DNA of 64,000 bases from Variovorax sp. IB41 (GCF_016405905.1 NZ_JAEFCB010000006.1:244147-308146); one strand, 5' to 3'. Shown: positions 45,454 through 54,808, numbered from the stretch's first letter. A program made the numbers and translations. The notes: generated by a model not told the origin, from the sequence alone.

Positions 45454-46980
45454 GTGCCCGGCGTGCCCGAAGTGCCCGAAGCACCGGTTGCGGCCGGCAC
45501 GCCTTCTTTCTTTTTCTCTTCGGTTCCACCCGTGCAGCCTGCGCCCCACATCCCGGTCTTCGACGCCATCAAGGCCCTTGCATTCGTCGGCGACCTGAGC
45601 ATGGGGCAACCCATCGACCATTCGGCCCGCACTGCATGGATCGCCTCGCAGTTGGCCGCCGCCGTCGGCCGCGACCCGGCGGTGCAAGGCCATGCGGCCT
45701 GCGCGTCGCTGCTGCGATGGTCGGGCTGCACCGCGAACGCGCCCGAGTTCTCCGACCTGATGGGCGACGACGTCGGCGGGCGCCGCGCGATGCTCTCGAC
45801 CGCTTCGGCCCATGCCGCGGCCGAGTTCGCGGGCTCCGTGGGGCCGATGGCGGAGATCCATTGCGAAGTGTCGGGCGACATCGCGCGCACGCTGGGCATG
45901 CCGCCCGAGGTCGAGCGCACGCTGCGCCACATGTTCGAGACCTTCGACGGACACGGCAAGCCGCACGGGCTGCGCGCCTCGCAGATTCCCGAGGAAGTGT
46001 TCATCGTCTCGGTCGCCGGCGATCTTGAAATCTTCTCGCGCGTGCATGGCCTGGGCAACGCGCTGCACTACATCGCCGACCGCGCCGATGCGCGCTATCC
46101 GGCCTTCCTGGTCGATGCGGTGCAACAGCACGCGGTCGACTGGCTGCATGCGCTGGAGCAAGGCGCGGCCGCCGACATGCAGTCGCCCTCCGACGCATTG
46201 CGCGAGGCGACCGCATCGCTCGAACTGATCGCCGACGTGATCGACCTCAAGCTGCCGTGGATGACCGGCTTCTCGCGCCGCGTGGCCGATGCCGCGTTCG
46301 CGTGCGCCGCCGGCGTGGGGCTGGGCGATACCGAGCAGGGGCAGGTGCGGCGCGCGGCGCTCATCCACGGCATCGGCCGCGCGTCGGTGCCGAACGCGGT
46401 GTGGGATTCGCCCAGTGTGCGCAGCGAAGCCGATAAGGAGCGCCTGCGGCTCGTGCCCTACTGGACGGACCGCGCGGCGCGCCGCATCGGCACGCTGCGC
46501 ACCGAAGCGGAGATCGCTTCGTTCGTGGACGAGCGGCTCGACGGTTCGGGGTTCTTCCGCGGCATCAAGGGGCCGGCCATCGACGTCGCGGGACGCGTGC
46601 TGGCCGTCGCGGCGCACTGGGTGTTGTTGCGCACCAGCCGGCCGGGACAACCTGCGCTCGATGAAACCGATGCGATCGCGGCGCTGAAGCGCGAAGCGGA
46701 ACTCGGGCGGCTCGATGCGGCGGCGGTCGCGGTGCTGACGGGACATCCGCAGAACGGCGCCGCGCATGCGCCATCGGGCGAGGCGGCGGCCCTTCTCTCC
46801 AGTCGCGAGATCCAGGTGCTCGGGCGCATCAGTCTTGGCGACAGCAACAAGGAAGCGGCTCGTGTGTTGGGCATCAGCCCGAGCACGGTGCGGGCGCATC
46901 TGGAAAACATCTTTCGCAAGCTCGAATGCACGACGCGGGCTGCGGCGACCTTGAAGGGGCTGACGCTCGGGTTGCTCTGA
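45454..46980 (+). CDS. LuxR-type regulator with two degenerate HD-GYP-like domains
   Basis: A protein of up to 508 residues ending in a LuxR/FixJ helix-turn-helix (LLSSREIQVLGRISLGDSNKEAARVLGISPSTVRAHLENIF, recognised by NKEAARVLGISPSTVRAHLE). Before it lie two HD-GYP-like halves. The first keeps E, DGxGxP and GL in HMFETFDGHGKPHGL but lacks the paired histidines. The second reads ALIHGIGRASVP where HDxG is expected and VDERLDGSGFFRGIKG where HHExxDGxGYP is expected. Catalysis is therefore doubtful and it may sense a ligand instead. The start is uncertain: GTG at 45454 gives a proline-rich leader, GTG at 45532 begins close to the conserved part. Confidence 0.8.
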   Translation: MPGVPEVPEAPVAAGTPSFFFSSVPPVQPAPHIPVFDAIKALAFVGDLSMGQPIDHSARTAWIASQLAAAVGRDPAVQGHAACASLLRWSGCTANAPEFSDLMGDDVGGRRAMLSTASAHAAAEFAGSVGPMAEIHCEVSGDIARTLGMPPEVERTLRHMFETFDGHGKPHGLRASQIPEEVFIVSVAGDLEIFSRVHGLGNALHYIADRADARYPAFLVDAVQQHAVDWLHALEQGAAADMQSPSDALREATASLELIADVIDLKLPWMTGFSRRVADAAFACAAGVGLGDTEQGQVRRAALIHGIGRASVPNAVWDSPSVRSEADKERLRLVPYWTDRAARRIGTLRTEAEIASFVDERLDGSGFFRGIKGPAIDVAGRVLAVAAHWVLLRTSRPGQPALDETDAIAALKREAELGRLDAAAVAVLTGHPQNGAAHAPSGEAAALLSSREIQVLGRISLGDSNKEAARVLGISPSTVRAHLENIFRKLECTTRAAATLKGLTLGLL

Positions 46981-47001
46981 AAGCGGAGGCGTTCGGGGCG
47001 G

Positions 47002-47097
47002 GTGCACAGGCCGCCGGGTGCTCCCCTCCGCGAATGTCCCCCGGGCTTCGCCCTCCTCCTTGATTTCGCTGCGGGGAGCACCCGACGCCCTGCGCAC
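47002..47097 (-). repeat. Structured repeat element A (core on - strand)
   Basis: An imperfect inverted repeat: 47002-47026 pairs with 47073-47097 (25 positions, innermost 12 perfect, one C-C mismatch, two positions that pair only as G-U in a - strand RNA). Inside it a GCGAA/TTCGC apical stem encloses a 30-base loop. On the - strand the loop contains AAGGAGGA, then GGGC-GAA-GCCC, then GGGGGACA. The same core, with a different outer stem, occurs in element B. It lies 21 bases after the LuxR-type gene stop. Confidence 0.8.
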
Positions 47098-47142
47098 TGG
47101 GGCACGCTCTGGGTGAAACACCGATCAACGACTGCTCTGAAA

Positions 47143-47238
47143 GCGCTCGCGCTGGCGGTGGGCTCTGTTTCGCGAAATCAAGGAGGAGGCGAAGCCGGGG
47201 GACATTCGCGAAACAGAGCCCACCGTCGGCGCGAGTGC
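47143..47238 (+). repeat. Structured repeat element B (core on + strand)
   Basis: Positions 47143-47176 pair with 47205-47238: a 34-base-pair stem with no mismatch, in which three positions are G-U pairs in a + strand RNA (145/236, 153/228, 155/226). The 28-base loop has AAGGAGGA, GGC-GAA-GCC and GGGGGACA, and is closed by the same GCGAA/TTCGC pairs as element A. Outer stem sequence (for example GGCTCTGTTT with AAACAGAGCC) is unrelated to that of A. It ends 14 bases from the DipZ stop codon. Confidence 0.85.
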
Positions 47239-47252
47239 CACCCCGAACGGTT

Positions 47253-49049
47253 TCAGCCGAACGTGAACGCGTAGGCCTGCGCGCCGCCATCAAGAAACTC
47301 GATCTCGAACAGCCGCGCCTTCTCGCCCTTCGCCTGCCGAACGAGCTGGTAGAGCTTCTGCGCCTCGATGGTTCCGTAGCCTTGTTCGTCCGTATCGGCG
47401 CCGTGGTCCGCGAGCGGCGGCTTGCCGTCCACCAGCACGCGGAAGCGCACCGGCTTGCCATCCGCCATGGGACCGAGCACGAGGTGCAGGTCGCGCGCCT
47501 GGAAGCGGTAGGCGATGCGGCTGTTCGGCTGGTTCGACACGGCGCGCTCGGGCTCGACAGTCCACTCGCCACCGAGCGCCCACTGGTTCGTGCGCAGCGA
47601 CGCGGGCGGCTGGTAGACGTGCGCGCGGCCGTTCACGAGGCCACCGGGCGATGCGAAGCCCTGCGCGCGTTCCGTGCCCACATAGGTCTCGCCCGACATC
47701 GCGAGCTCGTCGCCCGGCGCGGCCTGCGTGCCCTCGCCCTTCGGCGCGACCAGGCCGGCCGGCAGGTTGTGCCGGCCGGCCTCGGCGAGCAGTTGCTGCA
47801 GGATCTGCTCGGCCTTGTCGTAGCGGTTCTCGCCGAACTGGTGATAGCGGATGCGGCCCTGCGCATCGATGAAATAGAACGCGGGCCACGACTGGTTGTC
47901 GAAGCCGCGCCAGATCTTGAAATCGTTGTCCAGCGCCACCGGGAAATCGATGCCCAGGTCCTTCGTCGCCTTGCGCACGTTGGCCGGGCGCTTCTCGAAC
48001 GCGAACTCCGGCGAGTGCACGCCGAGCACGACGAGGCCCGCGTCCTTGTACTTCTCGGCCCAGGCGCGCACATAGGGCAGCGTGCGCAGGCAGTTGATGC
48101 ACGAGTAGGTCCAGAAGTCGACCAGCACGACCTTGCCGCGCAGGGCCTCGGGAGTCAGCGGCGGCGAGTTGAGCCATTCGGTCGCGCCGGCGAGCGAGGG
48201 GAAGTCGCCTTCGATGCCGAGCTTGCGCACGGGTGCCGGTTCGGGGAGGACGGCGGCGGTCTTCAGGAGGGCGGGGTCTTGCTGCGGCGGCGCCGATTCA
48301 CCGATGGGCGCAGGTTGCTGCTTTCGCATGTCGATCTTCTCCACGAGCGCCTGCTCCAGGGCCGACGTGGTGCCCACCGAGAGCTGGCTGAGCACGCCGG
48401 TGTCGAGCCCCAGCGCGATGGCGCCGACACCCACCAGCACAGCCACGCCCGCCACGCGGCGCACCCACTCGCCCGTGTGCAGCGAGCGCTTCATGACCGC
48501 GAACAGGCGCCCGCCGAACAGCAGCGCCGCCGCCAGCGAGGTGCACGCGCCGGCCGCGTAGGCCAGCAGCAGCACCGTGGTGCCGGCGCTCGCGCCGTTG
48601 AGCGCCGCGCCCGTCAGGATGAGGCCGAGGATCGGACCCGCGCACGGCGCCCACAAGAGGCCCGTGCCGACGCCCAGCAAGAGCGGCGAGAACACCGAGG
48701 GCTTGGCGGCCCGGTCATCGGCTTCGGCCAGGCGGATGCCCAGCGCGACCAGCGGCCGGCTGAGGCGATCGGCCAGGCTCGGGAACAGGAGCGTCACGCC
48801 GAACAACGCGAGCATCGCGATCGCCGCATAGCGCCCGTACTCGTTGACCGTGACCACCCAGCCGCCGCCCACCGCGGCCAGCGTGGCGATGGCGGCGAAG
48901 GCCACGGCCATGCCCAGCAGCATTGGCAGGCCGTGCGAGCGGAACGGGCGGTCGGCCCGCGCGAACACGAAGGGCAGCACCGGCAGGATGCAGGGGCTCA
49001 GGATGGTGAGCACCCCGCCCAGGTAGGCAATGAGAAGGAGCAGCAGCAT
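47253..49049 (-). CDS. DipZ-type cytochrome c biogenesis/thioredoxin fusion protein
   Basis: A 598-residue membrane protein with three parts. Residues 1-230 are a CcdA-like domain with redox cysteines C20 (TILSPCILPVLPFVFA) and C136 (LLWAPCAGPILG). A linker is followed by a periplasmic TlpA-like thioredoxin domain with active site C317-I-N-C320 in VDFWTYSCINCLRTLP. The last 150 residues form a beta-rich domain (YQPPASLRTNQWALGGEWTV) as in mycobacterial DipZ. It should pass electrons from cytosolic thioredoxin to periplasmic substrates through its own thioredoxin domain. It lies downstream of the sensor kinase gene on the same strand. Confidence 0.9.
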   Translation of the reverse strand: MLLLLLIAYLGGVLTILSPCILPVLPFVFARADRPFRSHGLPMLLGMAVAFAAIATLAAVGGGWVVTVNEYGRYAAIAMLALFGVTLLFPSLADRLSRPLVALGIRLAEADDRAAKPSVFSPLLLGVGTGLLWAPCAGPILGLILTGAALNGASAGTTVLLLAYAAGACTSLAAALLFGGRLFAVMKRSLHTGEWVRRVAGVAVLVGVGAIALGLDTGVLSQLSVGTTSALEQALVEKIDMRKQQPAPIGESAPPQQDPALLKTAAVLPEPAPVRKLGIEGDFPSLAGATEWLNSPPLTPEALRGKVVLVDFWTYSCINCLRTLPYVRAWAEKYKDAGLVVLGVHSPEFAFEKRPANVRKATKDLGIDFPVALDNDFKIWRGFDNQSWPAFYFIDAQGRIRYHQFGENRYDKAEQILQQLLAEAGRHNLPAGLVAPKGEGTQAAPGDELAMSGETYVGTERAQGFASPGGLVNGRAHVYQPPASLRTNQWALGGEWTVEPERAVSNQPNSRIAYRFQARDLHLVLGPMADGKPVRFRVLVDGKPPLADHGADTDEQGYGTIEAQKLYQLVRQAKGEKARLFEIEFLDGGAQAYAFTFG

Positions 49050-49142
49050 GGTTCGGGTCTCGTCTGTAGGGTCGAAGCGCGCCCTCGGGGCGTGCGGGGT
49101 CTGCGCGGTCTCGACGCACGAGCCGCGGGTTGAAGGAAACGC

Positions 49143-49158
49143 AGGGGCGCAAGCCCCT
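49143..49158 (-). terminator. Hairpin after the sensor kinase gene
   Basis: AGGGGC-GCAA-GCCCCT forms a six-base-pair GC-rich stem with a four-base loop, two bases after the kinase stop on the - strand. Only a short T-containing tail (GCGTTTCC) follows, so termination may be partial, separating kinase from DipZ transcription. Confidence 0.4.
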
Positions 49159-49159
49159 T

Positions 49160-50518
49160 CTAGGTGATTCGCGTCGGCATGGTCAGGCGTGCCTCCAGTC
49201 CGCCTTCGGGGCGGTTCTGCAGCTTGAGCTCGGCGCCCATCGCCATCGCCAGCTGGTGCGCGATGGCCAGGCCCAGGCCCGTGCCGCCGGTGCTGCGGTT
49301 GCGCGAGCTCTCGACGCGGTAGAACGGCTTGAGCACCGCGTCCAGCTCGTCGGGCGGAATGCCGGGGCCGTTGTCGACGACGGCGATGGACAGCTGCCCG
49401 TCGCCGGGCTGCACGCGCACCCGCACATCGCTGCCGAAGATCAGCGCGTTGTCGATCAGGTTCATGACGATGCGGCGCATCGCGTTCGGGCGGCCCACGA
49501 TCGGCGCGCCCGCCTTGCCTTCCAGGTGCACCGTCTTGCCGGCGTCCTCGTAGTCGGCCTGCATGCTCTCCAGCAGCGCGTCGGCGTCCATGCGCAGCGG
49601 CGGCTCGGTGGCGCCGTGCAGGGTGCGCGCATAGGTCACGCCTTCGCGCACCAGCGAATTCATCGCGTCCAGGTCCTGGCGGAACTTCATGCGGTCGTGT
49701 TCGTCGTCCATCATCTCGGTGCGCAGCCGCATCCGCGTGATCGGCGTCTGCAGGTCGTGCGAGATGGCCGCGAGGATTTCCACGCGCTCGGACATGTAGC
49801 CGCCGATGCGCTGCTGCATCGCGTTGAAGGCGCGCGCGGCGTGCGCCACCTCGGTGGGGCCTTCTTCCGCGAGCTTCTGCGCCTTGAGGTCGGGGCCCAG
49901 GTCGTCGGCCGCGGCGGCCAGCTCGGCCAGCGGCCGCGTGACCAGCCGCACGGCGAACCAGGCGCACACGGCCAGCACCAGGAGCTGGATCACCAGCACC
50001 CACATCACCCAGCGCGAGACCGGCATGCCCACCCGCATGGCATGCACCACAACGGAAGAGCCGTCGGTCAGCCGCACCTGGATCTGCAGGCCCTCGGGCG
50101 GCCGGGGCACCTGTCCGACCTTGACGATCTCGAACGGGCGCATCGCCTCGACGATGGCGGTGGCGAACTGCTGCGACAGCAGCGACTGGGGCGCCACGCC
50201 CTCGGCCATGCCGCCCAGCACGAAGCGGTAGTTGCGCCGCTCCAGCTTCTCCAGCCAGGCAGGGCGCTCGGCGGCGGGCAGGCGGTCGAGGATGGCGACC
50301 GAGCTGGCGATGTCGCGTTCGATGCCGGTCATCATGAGCTCGCGCATCGCCATGTCGCGCTCGTAGCGGATGGCGGCGAAGGTGAGCAGCTGCGCGATCG
50401 CCAGGCCCACCACGATGATCAGCGTCACGCGGGCGAAGAGCGATCGCGGCACCAGCCGGCGCAGGCTGCCGGCAGCAGGAGGATTCACGACGGCGACGGG
50501 GCTGGCGGGTGTGGACAT
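49160..50518 (-). CDS. Sensor histidine kinase (EnvZ-like)
   Basis: A 452-residue inner-membrane kinase. TM1 (about 30-50, ARVTLIIVVGLAIAQLLTF) and TM2 (170-190) flank a periplasmic sensor of roughly 120 residues. A HAMP domain follows, then the dimerisation/phosphoacceptor helix with H254 in LAAISHDLQTPITRMRLR, and the ATPase domain with N box NLIDNALIFG, G1 VVDNGPGIPPDEL and G2 GGTGLGLAIAHQLA. Its class matches an OmpR-type partner. The only such regulator in the window is at 56427-57170, so the two are probably cognate although separated. The start at 50518 is preferred over upstream in-frame codons. Confidence 0.92.
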   Translation of the reverse strand: MSTPASPVAVVNPPAAGSLRRLVPRSLFARVTLIIVVGLAIAQLLTFAAIRYERDMAMRELMMTGIERDIASSVAILDRLPAAERPAWLEKLERRNYRFVLGGMAEGVAPQSLLSQQFATAIVEAMRPFEIVKVGQVPRPPEGLQIQVRLTDGSSVVVHAMRVGMPVSRWVMWVLVIQLLVLAVCAWFAVRLVTRPLAELAAAADDLGPDLKAQKLAEEGPTEVAHAARAFNAMQQRIGGYMSERVEILAAISHDLQTPITRMRLRTEMMDDEHDRMKFRQDLDAMNSLVREGVTYARTLHGATEPPLRMDADALLESMQADYEDAGKTVHLEGKAGAPIVGRPNAMRRIVMNLIDNALIFGSDVRVRVQPGDGQLSIAVVDNGPGIPPDELDAVLKPFYRVESSRNRSTGGTGLGLAIAHQLAMAMGAELKLQNRPEGGLEARLTMPTRIT

Positions 50519-50631
50519 GGCCTCGTTTATAGACCCCGGCCTGGCCGGAAAGCCCATCGCATGTATCGCAGTGTGTTCAGCAGCAAGAAGCGACATGGAA
50601 CATTACCCGTTCGGCCCCGTTGTACGTCCGG

Positions 50632-51048
<417 letters not shown>

Positions 51049-51120
51049 GGTGTTTCCTTGGAAGGGTTGGTTGGGAACGGACCGGATTGTTGGGCCGCCC
51101 CCGCCCCCTCGGCGCACCTT

Positions 51121-51167
51121 GCGTATGTCTCTGTATCTGCCCGAGAAACTCACACAGTACGTTTCAC
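51121..51167 (-). promoter_or_regulatory. Shared two-part motif, copy a (upstream of ohr)
   Basis: Read on the - strand: GTGAAACGTACTGTGTG, then GATACAGAGACATACGC, with 28 bases from the GAAAC start to GATAC. It points toward ohr, about 115 bases before the start codon. The two blocks match copies b, c and d at 54805, 56310 and 59054. Confidence 0.72.
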
Positions 51168-51180
51168 GGCCGGGTGGATT

Positions 51181-52677
51181 TCAGGCGGCGTCGCGCGGCC
51201 GCGTGCGCATTTCGCTGGCCAGGTTTTTCCATGGCAGCTGCGACGGATCGGCGATGAAGGGGCCAGGCGAGCGCACCACGAGGATCTCTTCGGCAATGGC
51301 CGCGAAGTCGGCGCGAAAGTGCACCGAGCTCTTGTTCACCAGGATCTTCATCTGCTCGGGCGCGATGCCGACGGTGCGGTACATGTTGCGATCGAGCAGT
51401 TGCGCCTTGGCCGAGCTCACCGCGATGCGCACGCCGCCGATGCGAAGGCACGCCATCGGCCCGAGGTCGGAGGCCTTGCCGTTCATCATCGGACCGCCGT
51501 AGACGAACTTGCCGTCGGAAAGCGCCTCGACCTGGAACGCCCCGCGCAGCGGCGCATCGCCCTCCACCTGCGGGCAGCCACCGAGGCCGATGTCGATCCA
51601 CGCGCCCACGCCCGCTTCGTGCGCGGCCGCTGCGGCGGCAGGGTCGCAGATGAGGCCGAGCGCCGCATCCTGCGCGCCGTGCCTGAGCAGCGCACGCAAG
51701 AGGCCCGTGGTGTTGGAGTCGCCGCCGACGCCGGGGTTGTCCTGCGTGTCGGCGAGGATCACCGGGCGCGTGGCCGTCTCTGCGACCCGCATCGCGCGCA
51801 GCACCGCGGCATCGGGCTCCTCGAAGTGCACCGCCCATTGGTGCTCGGGATCGCAGATGCGCGCGAACAGCGCATCGACGGCGCGCTCGATGCGCGCCGC
51901 ATCGAAGCCGTAGCCCCACACCACCGGGCCGCACTCGGCGAAGTCGGAGGCCGGGAAGCCCGGCGCGAACGACAGCGAGAGCACGCCCTCCCTCTCCGGC
52001 TCCTCCAGTTCTTCGAGCAGGTCGTACATGCCGCGCGCGGGCTGCATCATGGTGGACATGCTGTTCACCGGAATGAGGAACGGCACGCGCCGTGCCACGC
52101 GGTGCGCCGGCCTGTCGCTGCCGCTGAGCGCGAGCAGCAGCTCGCCGGCGCGACGGCCCGTGTCGGCCATGTCGATGTGCGGATAGGTGCGGTAGGCCAC
52201 GAGGCCATCTGCGAGCGAGAGCATCTGCGTGGTGACGTTGGCATGCGAGTCGAGCGAGATCACGATCTTCATCCGCGGCCCCACCACCGCGCGGATGCGC
52301 GCGAGCAGTTCGCCTTCGCCGTCGTCCAGATGCTGCGCGACCATCGCGCCGTGCAGGTCGAGGTAGATCGCATCGAACGACGCCGTCTTCACCGCCTCGA
52401 CGATCTCGCCCGCGATGCGCTCGTAGGCATCGGTGGTCACATGCGCCGAAGCACCCGCGCCGGCCCAGATGACGGGCGTGACGGCGTGCCCCTTCCCGCG
52501 CACGAAGTTGATGAAACCGCTCGCGGGCAGGTTCACGTTGAGGAGGCCGAAAAGCCCTTCGCCCCGCACGAGCCCCGGGAAGTCTTCGCCGCGCACGAAG
52601 CTGTCGTACGACGCCACGGTGGGTGCGAAGGTGTTGGTCTCATGCTGGAAACCGGCGACGAGGATGTTCATCATCAT
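51181..52677 (-). CDS. M81 family metallopeptidase (MlrC-like)
   Basis: A 498-residue protein of the MlrC/M81 family, named after the microcystin-degradation peptidase. The N-terminal domain has MNILVAGFQHETNTFAPT and AIYLDLHGAMVAQHLDDGEG, with SLDSHANVTTQM. The C-terminal domain has ILADTQDNPGVGGDSNTTGLL. Metal ligands are expected among the conserved Asp and His residues. Three consecutive ATG codons occur; the first (52677) overlaps the TctC stop as ATGA. Many family members occur with TctC receptors in non-microcystin bacteria and have unknown substrates. Confidence 0.88.
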   Translation of the reverse strand: MMMNILVAGFQHETNTFAPTVASYDSFVRGEDFPGLVRGEGLFGLLNVNLPASGFINFVRGKGHAVTPVIWAGAGASAHVTTDAYERIAGEIVEAVKTASFDAIYLDLHGAMVAQHLDDGEGELLARIRAVVGPRMKIVISLDSHANVTTQMLSLADGLVAYRTYPHIDMADTGRRAGELLLALSGSDRPAHRVARRVPFLIPVNSMSTMMQPARGMYDLLEELEEPEREGVLSLSFAPGFPASDFAECGPVVWGYGFDAARIERAVDALFARICDPEHQWAVHFEEPDAAVLRAMRVAETATRPVILADTQDNPGVGGDSNTTGLLRALLRHGAQDAALGLICDPAAAAAAHEAGVGAWIDIGLGGCPQVEGDAPLRGAFQVEALSDGKFVYGGPMMNGKASDLGPMACLRIGGVRIAVSSAKAQLLDRNMYRTVGIAPEQMKILVNKSSVHFRADFAAIAEEILVVRSPGPFIADPSQLPWKNLASEMRTRPRDAA

Positions 52678-53708
52678 TGGGCAGTCAGTTGAATGGAACG
52701 GGCCATCTTCTTGAACTTCTCCGTCTCCTGGACGTAGAACTTCGCGGAGTCGGCAAGGGGTTGCGGCTTCATCGGCACGGTGCCCGAGAGCGCCAGCGCC
52801 TTGACCATCTCGGGCGACTGGATGGCCTGCTGCGAGGCCTCCAGCAGCACGCGAAGCCGGTCTTCCGGAATGCCCGCTTTCGACATCACGGCCAGCCAGA
52901 TGGAATGCACGAACTCGCTCTTCCTGGCGATGCCGCTCTCGGAGATGGCGGGCACGTCGGGCAGCGTGCGCATGCGCTGGGTGTCCAGCACGTCGATGGC
53001 CTTGATCTTGTGGCTCTCGAGCAATTGGATCGACGCGCCCAGGTTCGGCAGGATCGTGATGTCGATCTGCTGGCCGACCAGGTCCTGCATCATCGGCGTG
53101 GCGCCCTTGTAGGGCACGTGCAGCAGCTTGGCGCCCGTCGTCTGCGCGAGGTATTCGGAGACGATGTGGTACATCGAGCCGTGCCCCGGGCTGCCGAAGG
53201 TCAGGCTCTGGCTGCCGGGCTTCTTCGCGGCGGCAATGAGCTCCTCGAGCGACGCATACGGCAGGTCGTTGCGCGCCATCACCACCAGCGGGTGCGTGGA
53301 GATCGGCGCGATCAGCGCGAGCTCCTCGGGCTTGTACTTCGCCGACGCGTTGGACAGCGGCGCGAGGATCGCCTCGTTGGGCGAACCCATGATGAGCGTG
53401 TAGCCGTCGGCCGGCTTGGCGAGGAGGCGCTGCACGGCGAGCGCGCCGCCCGCGCCCGGCAGGTTCTCGATGATGAGCGGCTGGCCGAGCGCCTTCGCCA
53501 TCGACGGCTGCATGGCACGCGCGAGCACGTCGGCCGGGCCGCCGGGCGGGAACGCGACCAGCATGGTCACCGGCTTGGACGGGAACGTCTCCGCGGCGAG
53601 CGCCGGGCCGGCGGCCGTCGCGTTGACGAGCAGCGCGGCGGCAACGGCGGCGAAGGCGGCGAGGCCCGCGAACGCACGGGCGATGGGGGTCTTCGGAATG
53701 TCTCTCAT
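52674..53708 (-). CDS. TctC/Bug family solute-binding protein
   Basis: A 344-residue periplasmic receptor of the tripartite-tricarboxylate-transporter/Bug group. A signal peptide ([14 protein letters not shown]) precedes [45 protein letters not shown] and [12 protein letters not shown], all standard for the family. No TctA or TctB membrane genes are in the window, which is usual for the expanded Bug receptors of Burkholderiales. It is translationally coupled to the M81 gene, so the ligand may be the M81 substrate or product. It is divergent from a LysR gene. Confidence 0.92.
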   Translation of the reverse strand: MRDIPKTPIARAFAGLAAFAAVAAALLVNATAAGPALAAETFPSKPVTMLVAFPPGGPADVLARAMQPSMAKALGQPLIIENLPGAGGALAVQRLLAKPADGYTLIMGSPNEAILAPLSNASAKYKPEELALIAPISTHPLVVMARNDLPYASLEELIAAAKKPGSQSLTFGSPGHGSMYHIVSEYLAQTTGAKLLHVPYKGATPMMQDLVGQQIDITILPNLGASIQLLESHKIKAIDVLDTQRMRTLPDVPAISESGIARKSEFVHSIWLAVMSKAGIPEDRLRVLLEASQQAIQSPEMVKALALSGTVPMKPQPLADSAKFYVQETEKFKKMARSIQLTAQ

Positions 53709-53784
53709 GGGGTCCTCTTCTTTCCAGACTGCGTGGGGCGATGGACGCGGGGAATCGCGTTGGACAAATTGTTCGGCGTAGCAT

Positions 53785-53799
53785 CTGTTCGAGCAACAG
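53785..53799. promoter_or_regulatory. Possible LysR half-site pair
   Basis: CTGTTCGAGCAACAG has five-base inverted arms and contains a T-N11-A pattern. It lies between the divergent TctC and LysR genes, 18 bases from the stronger inverted repeat at 53817. Confidence 0.4.
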
Positions 53800-53816
53800 C
53801 AACTTTTTGACCACTT

Positions 53817-53835
53817 CGTTGCCCATCGGGCAACG
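53817..53835. promoter_or_regulatory. LysR-type operator between tctC-like and LysR genes
   Basis: CGTTGCCCATCGGGCAACG is a perfect inverted repeat with eight-base arms and a three-base centre, embedding a T-N11-A core. It ends 19 bases before the LysR ATG and overlaps no gene, so it is a strong candidate for autoregulation and control of the divergent TctC-M81 operon. Confidence 0.7.
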
Positions 53836-53854
53836 CTTGCGAGGAGCGAACGCC

Positions 53855-54808
53855 ATGCGCGACATCAACCAGAAGCGGCTGAAGTACTTCCACGAAGTGC
53901 TTGTTCACGGCTCCATCCGCGGCGCGGCCGATGCGCTGAACACCGCGCCTTCGGTCATCACGCGGCAGGTGGCGTTGCTGGAAGAAGAACTGGGCCTGCT
54001 GCTCTTCGAGCGGCAGGCGCGCGGCGTCGCGCCGACCGACGCCGCCTTCCACCTGCTCGAGTACTGGCGCGGCTGCCAGGCGCACCAGGAGCAACTGACC
54101 GAGCGGCTGCGCGCGGTCGAGTCGATGGACGCGGGCACGGTGCGCATCGTCGCGAGCGAGGGTTTCGTCGACGGGTTGCTGGCGCAGGTGGTCGCGCCGT
54201 TCTGCGCGGCGCACCCGAAGCTCTCGGTGGTGCTCGATGCGCTGCCCGCGAGCGAGCTGATCGCCGAGGTGGTGAGCGATGCGGCGCACATCGGCCTGGC
54301 CTACAACCCGCAGTCCGATGCGCAACTGCAATTCGTCGCGAGCGCCGCCGCGCCGGCCAAGCTGCTGGTGCGCGCGGGGCATCCGCTCACCAAGATCGCG
54401 GGCCCGCTGCAGATACGGCAGATCGCCGGCTACCCGCTGGGCCTGATGCCGCCGGGCTACGGCGTGGGACGGCTCGTCGAACTGCTGGAGTACGCGGAGC
54501 ACGTGAAGCTGCACCCGAGCCTGCGCAGCAACTCGGTGGTCGGGCTCAAGCGCTTCGTGCGGTCCACCGACGGCGTGACCTTCATCGGCGCGGGCCTCGC
54601 GGCGGCGCCGGAGATCGAGGCGGGGCACCTCGTCGCGCTCGATCTGGCGCATCCGCTGTGCAAGTCGGCGCAGGTGCGGCTGATGGTGCGCCAGGGGCGG
54701 CCGCTGCCGGTGGCCGCCGAGCGGCTGCTCGCGGAGATACGGCAGGGCTTCTCGGTGTTCGCAAGCGCAAGCGCACGCACGCCGAAGAAGGAAGCACGTC
54801 GCCGTTGA
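53855..54808 (+). CDS. LysR family transcriptional regulator
   Basis: A 317-residue LysR-type regulator. The DNA-binding domain includes [20 protein letters not shown] and [21 protein letters not shown]. The effector domain is in the CynR/CbbR-like style ([20 protein letters not shown]). The ATG at 53855 has a GAGGAG Shine-Dalgarno; open frame further upstream crosses the operator. It should control the divergent tctC-M81 operon. Its stop codon overlaps the first bases of motif copy b. Confidence 0.92.
   Translation: MRDINQKRLKYFHEVLVHGSIRGAADALNTAPSVITRQVALLEEELGLLLFERQARGVAPTDAAFHLLEYWRGCQAHQEQLTERLRAVESMDAGTVRIVASEGFVDGLLAQVVAPFCAAHPKLSVVLDALPASELIAEVVSDAAHIGLAYNPQSDAQLQFVASAAAPAKLLVRAGHPLTKIAGPLQIRQIAGYPLGLMPPGYGVGRLVELLEYAEHVKLHPSLRSNSVVGLKRFVRSTDGVTFIGAGLAAAPEIEAGHLVALDLAHPLCKSAQVRLMVRQGRPLPVAAERLLAEIRQGFSVFASASARTPKKEARRR

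Noticed and set aside
47101..47142. Spacer between the two structured repeats, checked for an embedded gene or transposon ends.
   Set aside because: No open frame of note, no transposase and no target duplication seen.
50557..50586. Sequence CGCAGTGTGTTCAGC and a - strand GATACATGCGATG upstream of the sensor kinase, resembling parts of the shared motif.
   Set aside because: The GAAAC block is missing, the match points away from the kinase gene and the block order is wrong. It may be a decayed site but does not meet the standard of copies a to d.
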